Source of the DNA: Parietaria judaica
Taxonomy: Eukaryota > Streptophyta > Magnoliopsida > Rosales > Urticaceae
NCBI GenBank assembly: GCA_954871525.1
Contig: OX940863.1
Span: 1,774,001-1,838,000 of the forward strand
Length of the DNA stretch: 64,000 nt
Reading direction: 5' to 3'
The number at the start of each line of letters is the position of its first letter. Position 1 is the first letter of the stretch. The notes under the pieces are model-generated. The model did no database searches, was not told the DNA's origin, and saw nothing but the letters and a program-made list of their open reading frames with translations. This document shows, in pieces, positions 36,944 to 48,054 of the stretch. The translations under genes and the position numbers were made by a program.

Positions 36944-38167
36944 TCACTCATCGGAAGCCTTTGGGGAATTCTCGGGTGTTTTCAGGGCTGTAGTGTTTGC
37001 TGCGTTGCCTTTGTGAGCATTGGCCGATGCCCGGAAGTCTTCCACGATCGAAGGGTCCTTGAATTTCAAAGCGAAGGTCGAAAATACCCCTGGGGTGTCC
37101 CCAGTGCTGTTCATGCAGGTGAAAGACAGGCCCTTTTTCTCCATAGCTGTGAGCTTCATGTCTGGAAAAAGGTTGGCGTTCAAAATTAACCTGTAATTCC
37201 CTTTCGCTCTCATGACGAGTCTCGCTTTATCCATTTCGGGTTTCTTAACATTGATTTTGACTTCCCCCTTTCCACGTTCCTTCCATCCACCGTCTGTAAA
37301 CTCGTACAATATGGAATCAGCGTTGAAAACAATTTCCTCATTCTCTTCACCGGTCTCGACTTCAACTTCTTTCATTGCTGGAACACTGCTTCCTTCAGGT
37401 TTGGATGATGAGCTTGAGTTTGTCGTGCCAAAGAGTGAAGAATTCCCATTTAGACCGAGACCAAAAGAAGGTTGGTCCGTTTTCAATCCAAACATTGGAC
37501 CGGAAGTTTTCCCAAATCCACTGCCACTTGCAATGGACCCGAACGAGAATGTGGAAGTGGAAAACCCGGTTCCAGAAAGATTGGTGAAAGCGTTTTGGCC
37601 ACTTGAAAGCTGTTGAAATGAGCTCATAGGAGTCTTTTCGGTTTCTTCGTCTTTCTTCTCGTTCATAGGAGTCTTTTCGGTTTCTTCGTCTTTCTTCTCG
37701 TTCGTTTCAGTCTTGTCTTCTTTCTCGCCAGCTTCGTCTTCCGCCTCGGGTTTCACATCTTCAGATTTTTGCTCTACTGGAGCAGATTCTGCCTCGTCGC
37801 CGTTCTCTTCAGACTTCTCACCTTGTTCATCCTCATTAGGTTTAACCTTCTCATCTCCATCGTTCGAAACAGGTTTTTCACAAACGACCTGTGCTTCAGT
37901 TGTAGCTTCAGGTTTCGGTAAAGTGGATTCCGGTGGAGGGACCAGTCTGATCCCAGCAAAAGGATTCGAGGTCGGCACCGTCTGAGGTTGACGTCGCACT
38001 TTGACAATTCTTCTGGTTGCGATGACATCATCACTAGCCCTTTTGAAAGTTCCGGTTTCTAGTTCCGGAGAATCTTCGTCGTCGTCGAGACCAGGGTTAT
38101 CTCGGGAAATTTCCCTTCCTGCAGCCCTCTTCTTCGTGGCCTGAACGGCGTTCTCCGAATCCCCCAT
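36944..38167 (-). CDS. NUP50: nucleoporin NUP50 (FG repeats plus RanBD1), 407 aa
   Basis: Uninterrupted coding exon. The N-terminal conserved block KRAAGREISRDNPGLDDDED...FKRASDDVIATRRIVKVRR is the importin-alpha-binding type seen in plant NUP50. It is followed by NPFAGIRLV, an acidic Glu/Lys-rich linker, FG/FGL-type repeats (FSFGS, GFGKTSG, MFGLKTDQPSFGLG, SLFGT), and a C-terminal Ran-binding domain (about residue 275-400, with YEFTDGGWKERGKGEVKI and NLFPDM). It acts at the nuclear basket in import-complex disassembly. A perfect 39-bp tandem repeat encodes NEKKDEETEKTPM twice. A probable 5'-UTR intron runs from a GTAAG donor at 38631 to an acceptor at 38174, five bases before the ATG codon. 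Confidence 0.94.
   Translation of the reverse strand: MGDSENAVQATKKRAAGREISRDNPGLDDDEDSPELETGTFKRASDDVIATRRIVKVRRQPQTVPTSNPFAGIRLVPPPESTLPKPEATTEAQVVCEKPVSNDGDEKVKPNEDEQGEKSEENGDEAESAPVEQKSEDVKPEAEDEAGEKEDKTETNEKKDEETEKTPMNEKKDEETEKTPMSSFQQLSSGQNAFTNLSGTGFSTSTFSFGSIASGSGFGKTSGPMFGLKTDQPSFGLGLNGNSSLFGTTNSSSSSKPEGSSVPAMKEVEVETGEENEEIVFNADSILYEFTDGGWKERGKGEVKINVKKPEMDKARLVMRAKGNYRLILNANLFPDMKLTAMEKKGLSFTCMNSTGDTPGVFSTFALKFKDPSIVEDFRASANAHKGNAANTTALKTPENSPKASDE
37624..37701 (-). repeat. perfect 39-bp tandem duplication inside NUP50
   Basis: Two identical 39-bp units (37624-37662 and 37663-37701), in frame, in the acidic linker. A recent slippage or polymorphic repeat. Confidence 0.9.
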
Positions 38168-38804
38168 TTACCCCTGCAAACCATCAAAACCCATTTTTTT
38201 TCTTTTTCAAAAACAAATGAGAAAACTTAAGGACTAACGCCGAAACTAAGAAGTAAGAACAAAATCTGTAATTGATTTGAGTATTTGCTTCTAGGGTTTC
38301 TTCTCATTGACACGAACAACACTAAAAAGAATAATTTCTTCCTTCTTAGCTTCACCAATTACGAATTTGTAATGTTGTAAGAACAAAAAAACATAAATTT
38401 CTCAATCCCAGAAATTTGGAATTAGTACAAAAAAACGTAAAGCCATCAGAAATGAAACCCTAGCTTTACATGAAACGAAAAGAGACAACAAAACACGAAA
38501 TAGGGAAGCTAGTCCATAATCAGAAGCTCATAGATAACGACGCGAATCCAAGAATCAGACAGCTATGAACGCAAATTACAGTACAATACGAAATCTCTCA
38601 CATTTTTCAGACAAAAGCTTGGATTACTTACCGAATCCGAGAGAATCTGGAGCAAGCAGAGAGGCTTCGATTAGTGTTGAGCTGAAGAATCGAAATCAAA
38701 CACAGCTTGGAAACGAAGCTCCGAGGGTTTCGGTGAGAGCTTGTCTATTGAAGAAGAAAGAATGCAATGAGGGCATTTTCTTACACGTGGCTTCGTTAGA
38801 TATA

Positions 38805-39158
38805 GAGATAGTCGCGGCAAAAGTATCAAAGCTTTGATCAATTAAGATTAAAAGAGGTATGAACTTTAAAGGAAGAAAAAATATGACTACAAATGTACCC
38901 AAAATTAACGCGATAAATTAATTTTCGTTAATTTTTTTTTTATGACGAATTTAAATAGTTGGATGCGCACGTATATTAAGTATAATTCAGTAGTACTCTA
39001 CTAAAAAACTAACCTAACACCTGTTAAAAAAAATTAGACTGAAAAGACATTGTATCATATTAATTAACTTAAAATATTTTTATCGTTATTTTTTACTTTT
39101 AAAAATTCGTATCGCTTAAATTGGTCAAATTTTGAATTCTTATACGGTATCATTATCC
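38805..39158. repeat. probable MITE upstream of NUP50
   Basis: Left GATAGTCGCGGCAAAAGTATCAAAG...; the right end inverted is GGATAATGATACCGTATAAGAATTCAAAATTTGACCAATT, sharing the GCGGCAAAAGTA/TTTGACCAA pattern of the other MITEs here. Ends are degraded. Confidence 0.45.
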
Positions 39159-40729
39159 ACTAGATGTATGTGTCAGTTGGGCCAAACATAGCGAAACACA
39201 CTGAAATTGGGCTTTTGGCCCAATCTGTTTGAGATTATATAAATGAATTAATCCCCTTGTGTTTTTGTAGTCGTGTTTCTTTATTTTGTCTTCGTTGTCG
39301 TTTGATGGAGAAGAATTGGCCATGGTGCCCTTTGCTGAATTTTAAGTAATGACATGGTACACTTAAAATATATCGAACACTTAAATATATCGTTCGCAAC
39401 AATACCACTTAAATATATCGTTCGCAACAATACCGGTACTTATATTACGACGACTGCGAAAAAAGTACTAAAAAATTCCCGAGACGGATTCGACTCAACC
39501 GGAGAAAAAAAATATGTTATTGGGAATCTGAGATACATATATATTATATTGTGACTAAATGTTTACATTCCGTAGCATATGAAAATAATTCCCATAGGAA
39601 ATCATATGCTAAAAACTTTATGAAAAGAAAAATCCTTGACTCGGTAATTATACCACTAAATACATCTCACAATGGCACAAGAAAATTTCAGGCCCTCAAA
39701 GAATATGTTAAAAAAAGACAAGTATCCAAACACAACAAACTAAGTGAAGCTATGGAAGAAGTAACTACTAATGAACTTGAAGCCACGCCACTCGGTAACG
39801 AGACAATCGGCCCGAAAAATCACCTCTTCACTGTCCTGACAGATCACCAAACAATGTATAATTACAAATTGAATCACATGGAATATGATATAAACTTGTC
39901 TAAATCTAAGTGGTAAAAGAAAATTTCTGAACATTTTTAAAAACTGAACGGGCATTGTGCTACTTTTTAAGAACACAGGGAGTATTGCTGCAAAAACAAA
40001 TAAATATTACCTTAACAGGCCAAAAGCCCTCACAGGACTAGCACAGAAACATGTTGATTTTTTTTTTCTTCTAGATTTTTATAAATTGGACCTAAAATTG
40101 CCCCCCAATTTAGAGGTTGTTGACGAATTTACCCCGACTAAAGCGATTCTTACCTAAGTATGGGATCCAAATGGCTGGACCGATAATCTTCATCTTGACC
40201 TAGTGGTTTGGCGTAAGCACTGTCAAAAGGAAAAAAGCGAGTCAAAACGAATAAGGAAAGATTAAAAAAAACTAGTGCTTCATATACACATTCGACTGAG
40301 GCCGGGTTCTAGTATCGAAATGGAAAGTTGGCGGCATTGGCTTACACAACTTAGAAAACGGGATTGACAAAAATACATCGGATACAAGTGTCGGAAATTA
40401 TTTAGATTTTTGTCTCACAATTTCAAAGAAGCAACACTCCTAAATGGGTCAGCTAATGTTGTTAATATGGTATAATTAAATGGCTAATTAATTTGGAAAG
40501 TCCAGATTAATTAACCGTTAATTAAGTATAACAAACTTTTTAATAATTCGAACAAACTTTTTAATAATTCAATTTCGTAATACCATATCAAAAACATTAT
40601 AATAAGATACTGTTATGGGGTAAAAAGTAGAAAAGTGAATTGAAGTTGAAAGATAGAGGATATGATTTTCAGATCAACTAATCACCAGAGACAAAAATGG
40701 AATTTCACAGTGGGCGAACCAATTGCTTT
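39159..40729. other. intergenic region between NUP50 and COPB2
   Basis: No recognised gene. A 28-bp unit containing ACTTAAATATATCGTTCGCA is tandemly repeated at about 39378-39433. Open frames at 39354-39554 and 39551-39916 have no family likeness, splice context or codon bias and are not called. Confidence 0.4.
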
Positions 40730-43700
40730 TTAGGCCGAGGGGGTTCCTTCGTTATTCGTACCCCACTCTTCTTCTGCTTCGCTCCCATTCACCAGCACCG
40801 CTCCGTCTGTTGAGTCAGCATCTACCACAACACCCTCCTCTTGGCTCCCGTCTTCCTCCACTGCCTCTTCCTCAACTGCCTCTTCGCCGTTATCCTCGTT
40901 CTCCTGATCATAATATAACATGTCCTAAGTTGCTCGAAAAATAAATCTCACAACCATTTTTTTTTATATATCTAATTCGTACCTCGTAACTTGCATCTCC
41001 GTTCTCGAGTGGCTCCTCCTCTTCTTCATCCACTTGCATGTTTCTGAAAGCCTCCACGAGGGTCATGTGCGGTTTACTAGCATAGTTGGGATACTCCTCT
41101 GCCGGAGGGTAGATGCCCCTACAGAACACTCAAAAACGAAAAAAATCAGTAATCAATTAAAATTCAAATTATAAAATCTGGATCGAGTATTTTTAACGAG
41201 GAGCACATCATCAGAGCAAGATAAATGTATTAATTATAATAATTAATCAATTATCACGATACTAATAAGTAAAAAACAGATAAAAAAGGACCTTGCTTCT
41301 GCGGCTTTAGATTCAACAGAGAGAGCAACTTGCCAGTCCTCAAACATGTTAGGGTACTCTTCAGGATCAGCCAATGATTCTGCAGCTTTAGGGTTAACCT
41401 ACACATATCATGACGAAACGCTACAACCGTCAATTACAAGCAACATGGAGTTAAGGATAACATGTTTGCAAAACAAGTTACCTTATTCAAGTCTTTTCTC
41501 CAGATAGCTACAATCTCCGAGACCTTGCTTGGAAGATAAGACCGAGCCATCAAAGCAGCCTCGGGTATCCTCTTGCTGGAAAAATAAATATTAACACAAA
41601 TCAGTTTAAACAGCGACAGCAGCAACTAAGGAAAAAATAAACTAGGGAGTCGGATATCAAGGGTGGATTAGTCTTTTTGGGGTGTGATATAGTGTTGTTT
41701 GATAACTTCAGAACTTGTCATTTCGGAATTTAGGCTTTATTTGAAGACTATTTTTGGTTGTTTTCTTCTCGGGAATTTGGTAGGACCCTAATCGATAATC
41801 AAACAGAAACTCTGCGACGTGATGGGATTTCGGAAACTATGTTGATAAATAAGGATAAACGGTCTTTCCTAACAAAAGCAACACTCTTCCAATGATGTTC
41901 TGCAGGAAAATACTCAACTAGACAAAGCTTAATGGATAACAAACCTTTAAATATAAAATAACCAAAATACCCCTACTTAAGTAAAATATCAGAGCACATA
42001 AATAATTGCTTAAGATAAAGAGTCTAACAGATATAAATGTAAATATCGGTTTGATAACCTAACAAACAACGTCAATATTAAATGCTCCTAATCGCTATTT
42101 GAAGCATACCTTTCCACCAACAACTCAAGGCAATCTTCAAGACGACCCAACATGAACAGACAAAGGAATGCAACATTGTTTTTTCCCTGCTCTTTGGCAA
42201 GAGCTCCAAGCTTCGATATCCCTTCGGCATCTCCAAGAGACGAATACAGAAGTAATAAGCCACTCAAGTCCACCGCATGCTTTAAACACTCTTCAGCCAT
42301 ATCCAACTGTTAGTACAATAAAATAGACACTACATTAAGAAAAACTAACTAGTAAAATAAAATTTACACAAGCAGATAAGATCAACAAGTGGACCTTTCC
42401 AGTAGACATTGCTAGTTCTCCTAATTGCTTCCATTTAGACTCGCTTTGAACTTCAGATGCGATTTCCTGCAAAAAAAAAAACATAAAATTTGAGAGCAAT
42501 GTCAATGAACAAATTTGCAAATGCCTTAATACACTTGGGCAGTGATACCCTCATCATAGAAGATGAATCTTATGGACCCACCTTAGCAATGTCCAGTCTA
42601 CCAAGTTGTATGGAAAGGTCAAATCTGTAATCAGCATCAGTCGCCACTTCAAGTGCTTCCTCTACCATACCTCGTGATTCCAAGAAATGAGCCACACTAT
42701 ATATAAAAAAACCACACAGTGAGTATCCAAGGAATAATTTGACAATCAAACTTCAAGAGAGAACAATGTTAAGTACCTATTGTGATGCTCTTTGGGAATT
42801 GTGGGCAAAACTTGACTGGCTCTTTCTAGATCTCCTCGCATCACGAGAGTCTTGTACTCGATTAAGTTTAGAAGCAAAGTGTAGCTCATTACACTGTACA
42901 GAAAAGAGAAAGAAAGGGATCGGTTTGAATTTATGGTGACTTTAAATTTGTACAAATTCTAAACAAAGAAACCCAGCCGGCTTACTTGAATTCTTTGTCG
43001 ATCAGATACACCCGACTTTGACTGGCGAGATAGCCCAGCAAATACATTGGTCGGTCCAAGTGGAACATTGTGGTTACCTGAAATTTTAGAACAGAATACA
43101 TATCAAACATTAAAGTATTAATTATTACAAAAAGTATATGAGAACGGAACCATCTTGATACGACATGTGTTTGACTCCATACCTCGCCACCAACACAGTA
43201 ATTAAGCCTCCACGAAGAGTTGTTGTAGATGAAACAATCCCCAACCCACAGACCGGTCCTGACACGTTCATTTGTTTCGTGAAGAAGCTCAAAGGCATCT
43301 TCCACACCTTGATCATCGACAGGTCTTCCACTATCGAAATACGAAGAGACCACCTCTCGCTGGAATATAATCCAAGAGATACATATATTATTCTCTTGAA
43401 AGTATTAATTAAGTTCAATCTAAAAAGTTTGAAATAGTTCTTACATTGTATTTCAGGATATAGAAAGATGTATCACTGGAAATAGCCACCAAATCACCAC
43501 TGTCGGCCCAGTAAAGGTTCTGGAGGATTCAAGAAGCAAATGAAATATGTAAAAATATGTATAAAACTTATAATGAAGATAGTCAAAAGTGTCAAGTTCC
43601 TCACTTTGACAGTAACATCAATTCGCCGGATCAATCTGCAGTCGGCCCAATCATAAAAGCAAATGAAATCATTTGAGCACATTGCCAGTAAAGTTCCACC

Positions 43701-46700
43701 ATAGATACGTTCAGTTGAGAAGGTTGGGCGAATACTCTTCTTTTCCTGTGATCAATAATTCTAGATAAATTAGTAACTGTATTCTTCAACAGAAATAAAT
43801 TATAGTTTCCTAGTTTTTCGATAAGCGAATGAAACCTGGAAGTTTTTGCTGAAGATCTTAATCTTCGAGGTGCTCTCTCTAACAGCATATTCTCCGTCAG
43901 AAGACCAGACGAACTCCAAAGCTGAGCCAAATGATCTGTTTCTCCACGCCAAAGCAGTGTATATAATGTACTCACCATCTCCGCATACAACTACAAATCT
44001 CCCATTTGGATTGTGCTTCAAGCTCTGAAACAAAATTAAGAAAATTATTTTAAGATTACAAACCTGCAAGCATTATGAGAGAAATTCATACATAAGATTG
44101 TGCCTGTTATAATTCTTACCTGTGGATAAAGATCACAGGTACCCAACTCCTTAACAGCCAAAGGTAGCCTCTCTCCGTCAGTGTTCTGATAAGCAATTTC
44201 AACAGAGAAATCATTATTTCCATTAACGAAAAGGAAGCACCGACTTATTGAACTTATTACGATACAGCAAAGACGAGGAGAAAATGTAAACAAAGACATA
44301 CCTCATAATCAGCTCCAACACTTTTGATGTTTACAGTTTGTATTTCGTTATGCTTGGCCCAAATTATTTTTCCGCTGTTGTCCATGCTAGCAACAGGTAC
44401 TTCCCGACCAAGTTTAACCATGATCGTCCCTTCATCATAACCAATGACGACCCTGTATATAACAAGGCAGTTTCAGTACTTAAATGTAAGAAAAAAGGAG
44501 CAGCTAACATATGTACCTACATTAGATATATTTTTATGACTTTCAATAAATCATGCTAAAACATAAAATAAAATGTAAAAGAAAAAGAAAAAGAAAAAGG
44601 AAAAAAAAAAGAGAGATAAAGAGATATACAAAACCAGTTGACTCACCGACGTGAACCTTTCATGTATCCTATGGCCCAAACTCTCTCAAGCCCATAGTTC
44701 AATGTGTTCTCAAGCCTGCAAGGCAATAAAGCGCGGTTAAGAACTAGGAACTCTAAAAACAGCCGAGGATGCAGGAGCTCTAATCTCATCAAAGTTTGCA
44801 AGTCCGTGATATAAATTGCAACTATAAATACTGATCTAGCTAGTAACTACTAAACCGCAGTTGAATCCAGTTCTGTATTGACAAACTATACCAGATACAT
44901 TGTTTACACATCGGAGTCAAAGTTGCATATGGAAATTTTAACAGATATACTGATTTAGACTTATCCATATTGGCAAGACATATGGCATGCATACTAAAAT
45001 ATTGACTTCCAGAGATCATAGGCGATAAAGTATCTACCTGTAAGTGGTTGAGTGCCAAATACGAACTGTTCCATCTTCTGAGCCGGTGATGATAATAGGA
45101 AGATCAGGATGAAAACATACGGCAGAAACATTGTGCGTGTGGCCTTCTAGTGTCTGGACACAACTTTTGGTTTGATAATCCCATACCTGCTTCCATAAAT
45201 GTGTGAGTTTTGCTTATCATCTACCAAATATATGAGCAAAAAAAATGCAAGGGTACAGAATACAATTTAAGCAGAACCTTGGCAGTGTGGTCATCAGAAC
45301 CGGTGATTAGATAAGGCTTATCTCCACCTGTAAAGTAATCAACACAATTTACTCCTTTCTGGTGAGCATCCAATGTGAAGTTTGGGTCAGGGGACCCGAG
45401 ATTCCATATCTGGTAGTACATATGAAAAAGACTAATCAGTACTATAGCACACCATATGTGCAGTTAAATGTTATCGTCGTGTTATGTACCTTAATAGTTC
45501 GATCAAGTGATGCACTAGCAAAAGTGTTGGTATCTTTCGGGTTGAAAGTCACTTGCATCACATAGTGAGAGTGTCCTTCAAAAATCTGAGTACAGATCCA
45601 ACCCTTCTCCCAATCCCATAACTTTATGAGCATATCATCAGATGATGACAGCACACATGGGAGTGTGGGATGAACAGCCACACATCTAATGTAATCCGTA
45701 TGTGCTTCGAATACTTTCACCTTATCCATCGTGTTATAATTGTACACACGAATAAACATGTCATCAGCACCGGCAACAACCCATTGCTTGCGGGCTATAA
45801 ATTTGGCTGACCTAACTGCAAACACATAAAAATTCCATATGGAAAAGTTGCTAGAGCCTCGAAAAAATAGAATTTAGTAACAATAGCAGGAAACTTAAAC
45901 CCGTAATGTAAAGGACTACAGGTATAATCTATATACCTGGTAGCTCAGTGACCTCAAAGGACTTAGCCATGGTCTGAATCAGAGCAAAACAGACTCGAGT
46001 TAGTCTCTCTATGTAGCATACCACACAGTTTAATAAGGGGAAAAAAAGCCCAATTTTTATATGTAGAGTTTCACTAAAAGATACGTGACACATTTTCCTT
46101 CCTTTTTGAAATAAGAATATAGTAAATTTTAGGCCACATTATAATACAGTCACGTACCTGTGACTGGTAATTCCAGATACAAACAGTGCCCGAGTACAAA
46201 CTTGCCAAAATCCTGCAGTGCAAACAGTTTAGTACGATTCGATGATATTAACTCGATTAACTGGATTTAAGCAAAGAACTACATAGATCGCCGGATTTAA
46301 AGCAAAGCATTACCATGGTTCTGTTGGGTGAAGATCCACAGACTTTACTCTTTCTGATCTCTGAGCAAGCTTCCTCTGAGATAGCAGTAGACATTAACAC
46401 TAATTACTCAAAGGGCAAAACGAAAAATCTTGATTGCTATTTTCCAAAATGATCAAGATCTGATTAACATAGAAGCATTTAGCTGAAATTAATGAAGAAA
46501 ATACCTTAATTTCGAGTCTGAGAGGCTGTTAACACATTGCAAAGCCAGAGACAACTAGTCAGTACGGTGTCCAAAACGAAAATCGCGAATTGAACATTTC
46601 AGTAGCTTCACATTTCTATTGAAAACGATATGAAACTAAAAAATCTAAAGCGTTATCGCGTTCCGGATCAAGCCCAACACAGACACCAGATCTCAATCCA

Positions 46701-46870
46701 GATTTCAACATTGGAGCCCTGATTGGTTGCTTGGCAACGGAATGCGAATCTCCAGGATGAGAATTCACGAAAACCAAAGAGAGTGGAAATGGTCGAACAT
46801 CGGATAATCTGAATCGAATCGAAGCAGATTTCGCCAGATCTAAGATGCAATCAGATCGCGGACTCACCAT
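40730..46870 (-). CDS. COPB2: coatomer subunit beta' (COPB2), 918 aa, 24 coding exons
   Basis: Exons (complement): 46870-46868, 46525-46505, 46375-46314, 46212-46158, 45973-45937, 45815-45490, 45409-45278, 45186-45038, 44715-44647, 44452-44302, 44185-44120, 44024-43836, 43745-43605, 43519-43445, 43359-43183, 43077-42986, 42893-42777, 42696-42582, 42466-42395, 42306-42110, 41575-41482, 41398-41292, 41118-40983, 40903-40730. 919 codons with stop, every junction in phase. Exon 1 codes only the Met and exon 2 is 21 nt (PLRLEIK). Two WD40 propellers ([44 protein letters not shown]) precede the alpha-solenoid ([46 protein letters not shown]) and an acidic tail with [16 protein letters not shown]. 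Beta'-COP forms the B-subcomplex of the COPI coat and binds dilysine retrieval signals in Golgi-to-ER transport. Confidence 0.96.
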
Positions 46871-46989
46871 TTTCGCAGATTGTTGAAGATTGGCGAAGGA
46901 TCAGTCCACGAAAGCGAAGCGATCGAAGCAATTCGAGCTCGAGGGCGAAGAAGATGAAGACCAAGAGAGAAGAGTTTTTTTTTTTTTTT

Positions 46990-48002
46990 TTGGTGCGTTT
47001 TAATAAGAGCTCTCTCTTGTAAATACGAGAGAGAGAAAGCCACTGTACTTGCAGTTGGGTGGTGATTTTACGAATATAACCCTAGCTTGGAAATCAATTT
47101 TCCAGTCATTATGATTATCCTTATGTCCCCAGATTAATCGTCCTTTGCTAATATTGCCCTAAAAATAAAAGTTGAGGGGTCAATCTGTACGACAGCACGA
47201 CAAGTGTAGAGATCATTTGTGTTGTGTTTTTTTCTTTTCTTTTTTCTTCAAGTTAAACGACAATTAAAGATTAAGGGTTAATACGACATGTCGTTTTTAA
47301 GCACGACGTGTTGTTTGATCACAGCTTAGATACAGGAAAATGCCTTGTAGAGTAAGCATCTCTTTTGAGGTGATACAAAACGACAGGAAAATTAAGGTTT
47401 AATTACACGTCGTTTTTCTAGTCCATTCAAGTTTCGAAACGGCATTTCATTTTATCAGGAAAACGATTACATTTTTCTATACGTTCTTGTGTATTAAAAA
47501 TGACAAAAAAAAATGTTAATTTGTGCGAACACGTGATTTATTTAAGGGCGTGCCGCGTGCTCATCGATTGCATTATTTTTTGTATTTTACTACTCTTCAT
47601 TATAAAATGAAAGTCGATTTTCATGAACTCAAATTTTTTTTTTTTGGCCATTCATGAACTCAATTTGAAAGAGTGTCATGTCACTCGAAACGCATGGTTT
47701 AAAAACTATTGTCGTTTAATAGCTGTTGTTCACACATTGGGGTGTCGTTTCTTATAATGAGCTCGTTTTGAAAGAAGTAAAAGAACATGTCGTTTCAATA
47801 CTTTATGTCGCCCACTAAATCATTGAAGAAAAACAAAAGCAGTAGAATGATCTCTTGATAAACATGTTCCCACGTAATTATTTTATTTATTTTATTTTTC
47901 AATATACTAAAGTACAGAACCACTTAAACATGTAAACATATATGTGACAATAACCAACTCACATACGTTATTAACCATAACATATAACTCATTACATCAG
48001 CG

Positions 48003-48039
<37 letters not shown>

Positions 48040-48054
48040 GATAAACTCGTTCTC
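46990..48054. other. spacer between COPB2 and its truncated copy
   Basis: Contains the COPB2 leader end (poly-T at about 46976-46991) and AT-rich DNA unusually rich in ACGACA/TGTCGT words (about 47150-47470, 47710-47810). An AT/GT microsatellite sits at about 48006-48040, right at the 3' end of the next gene. No gene seen. Confidence 0.45.

Noticed and set aside
39354..39916. Two overlapping + strand frames between NUP50 and COPB2
   Set aside because: Different frames, AT-rich codon use, no domain, splice or promoter support.
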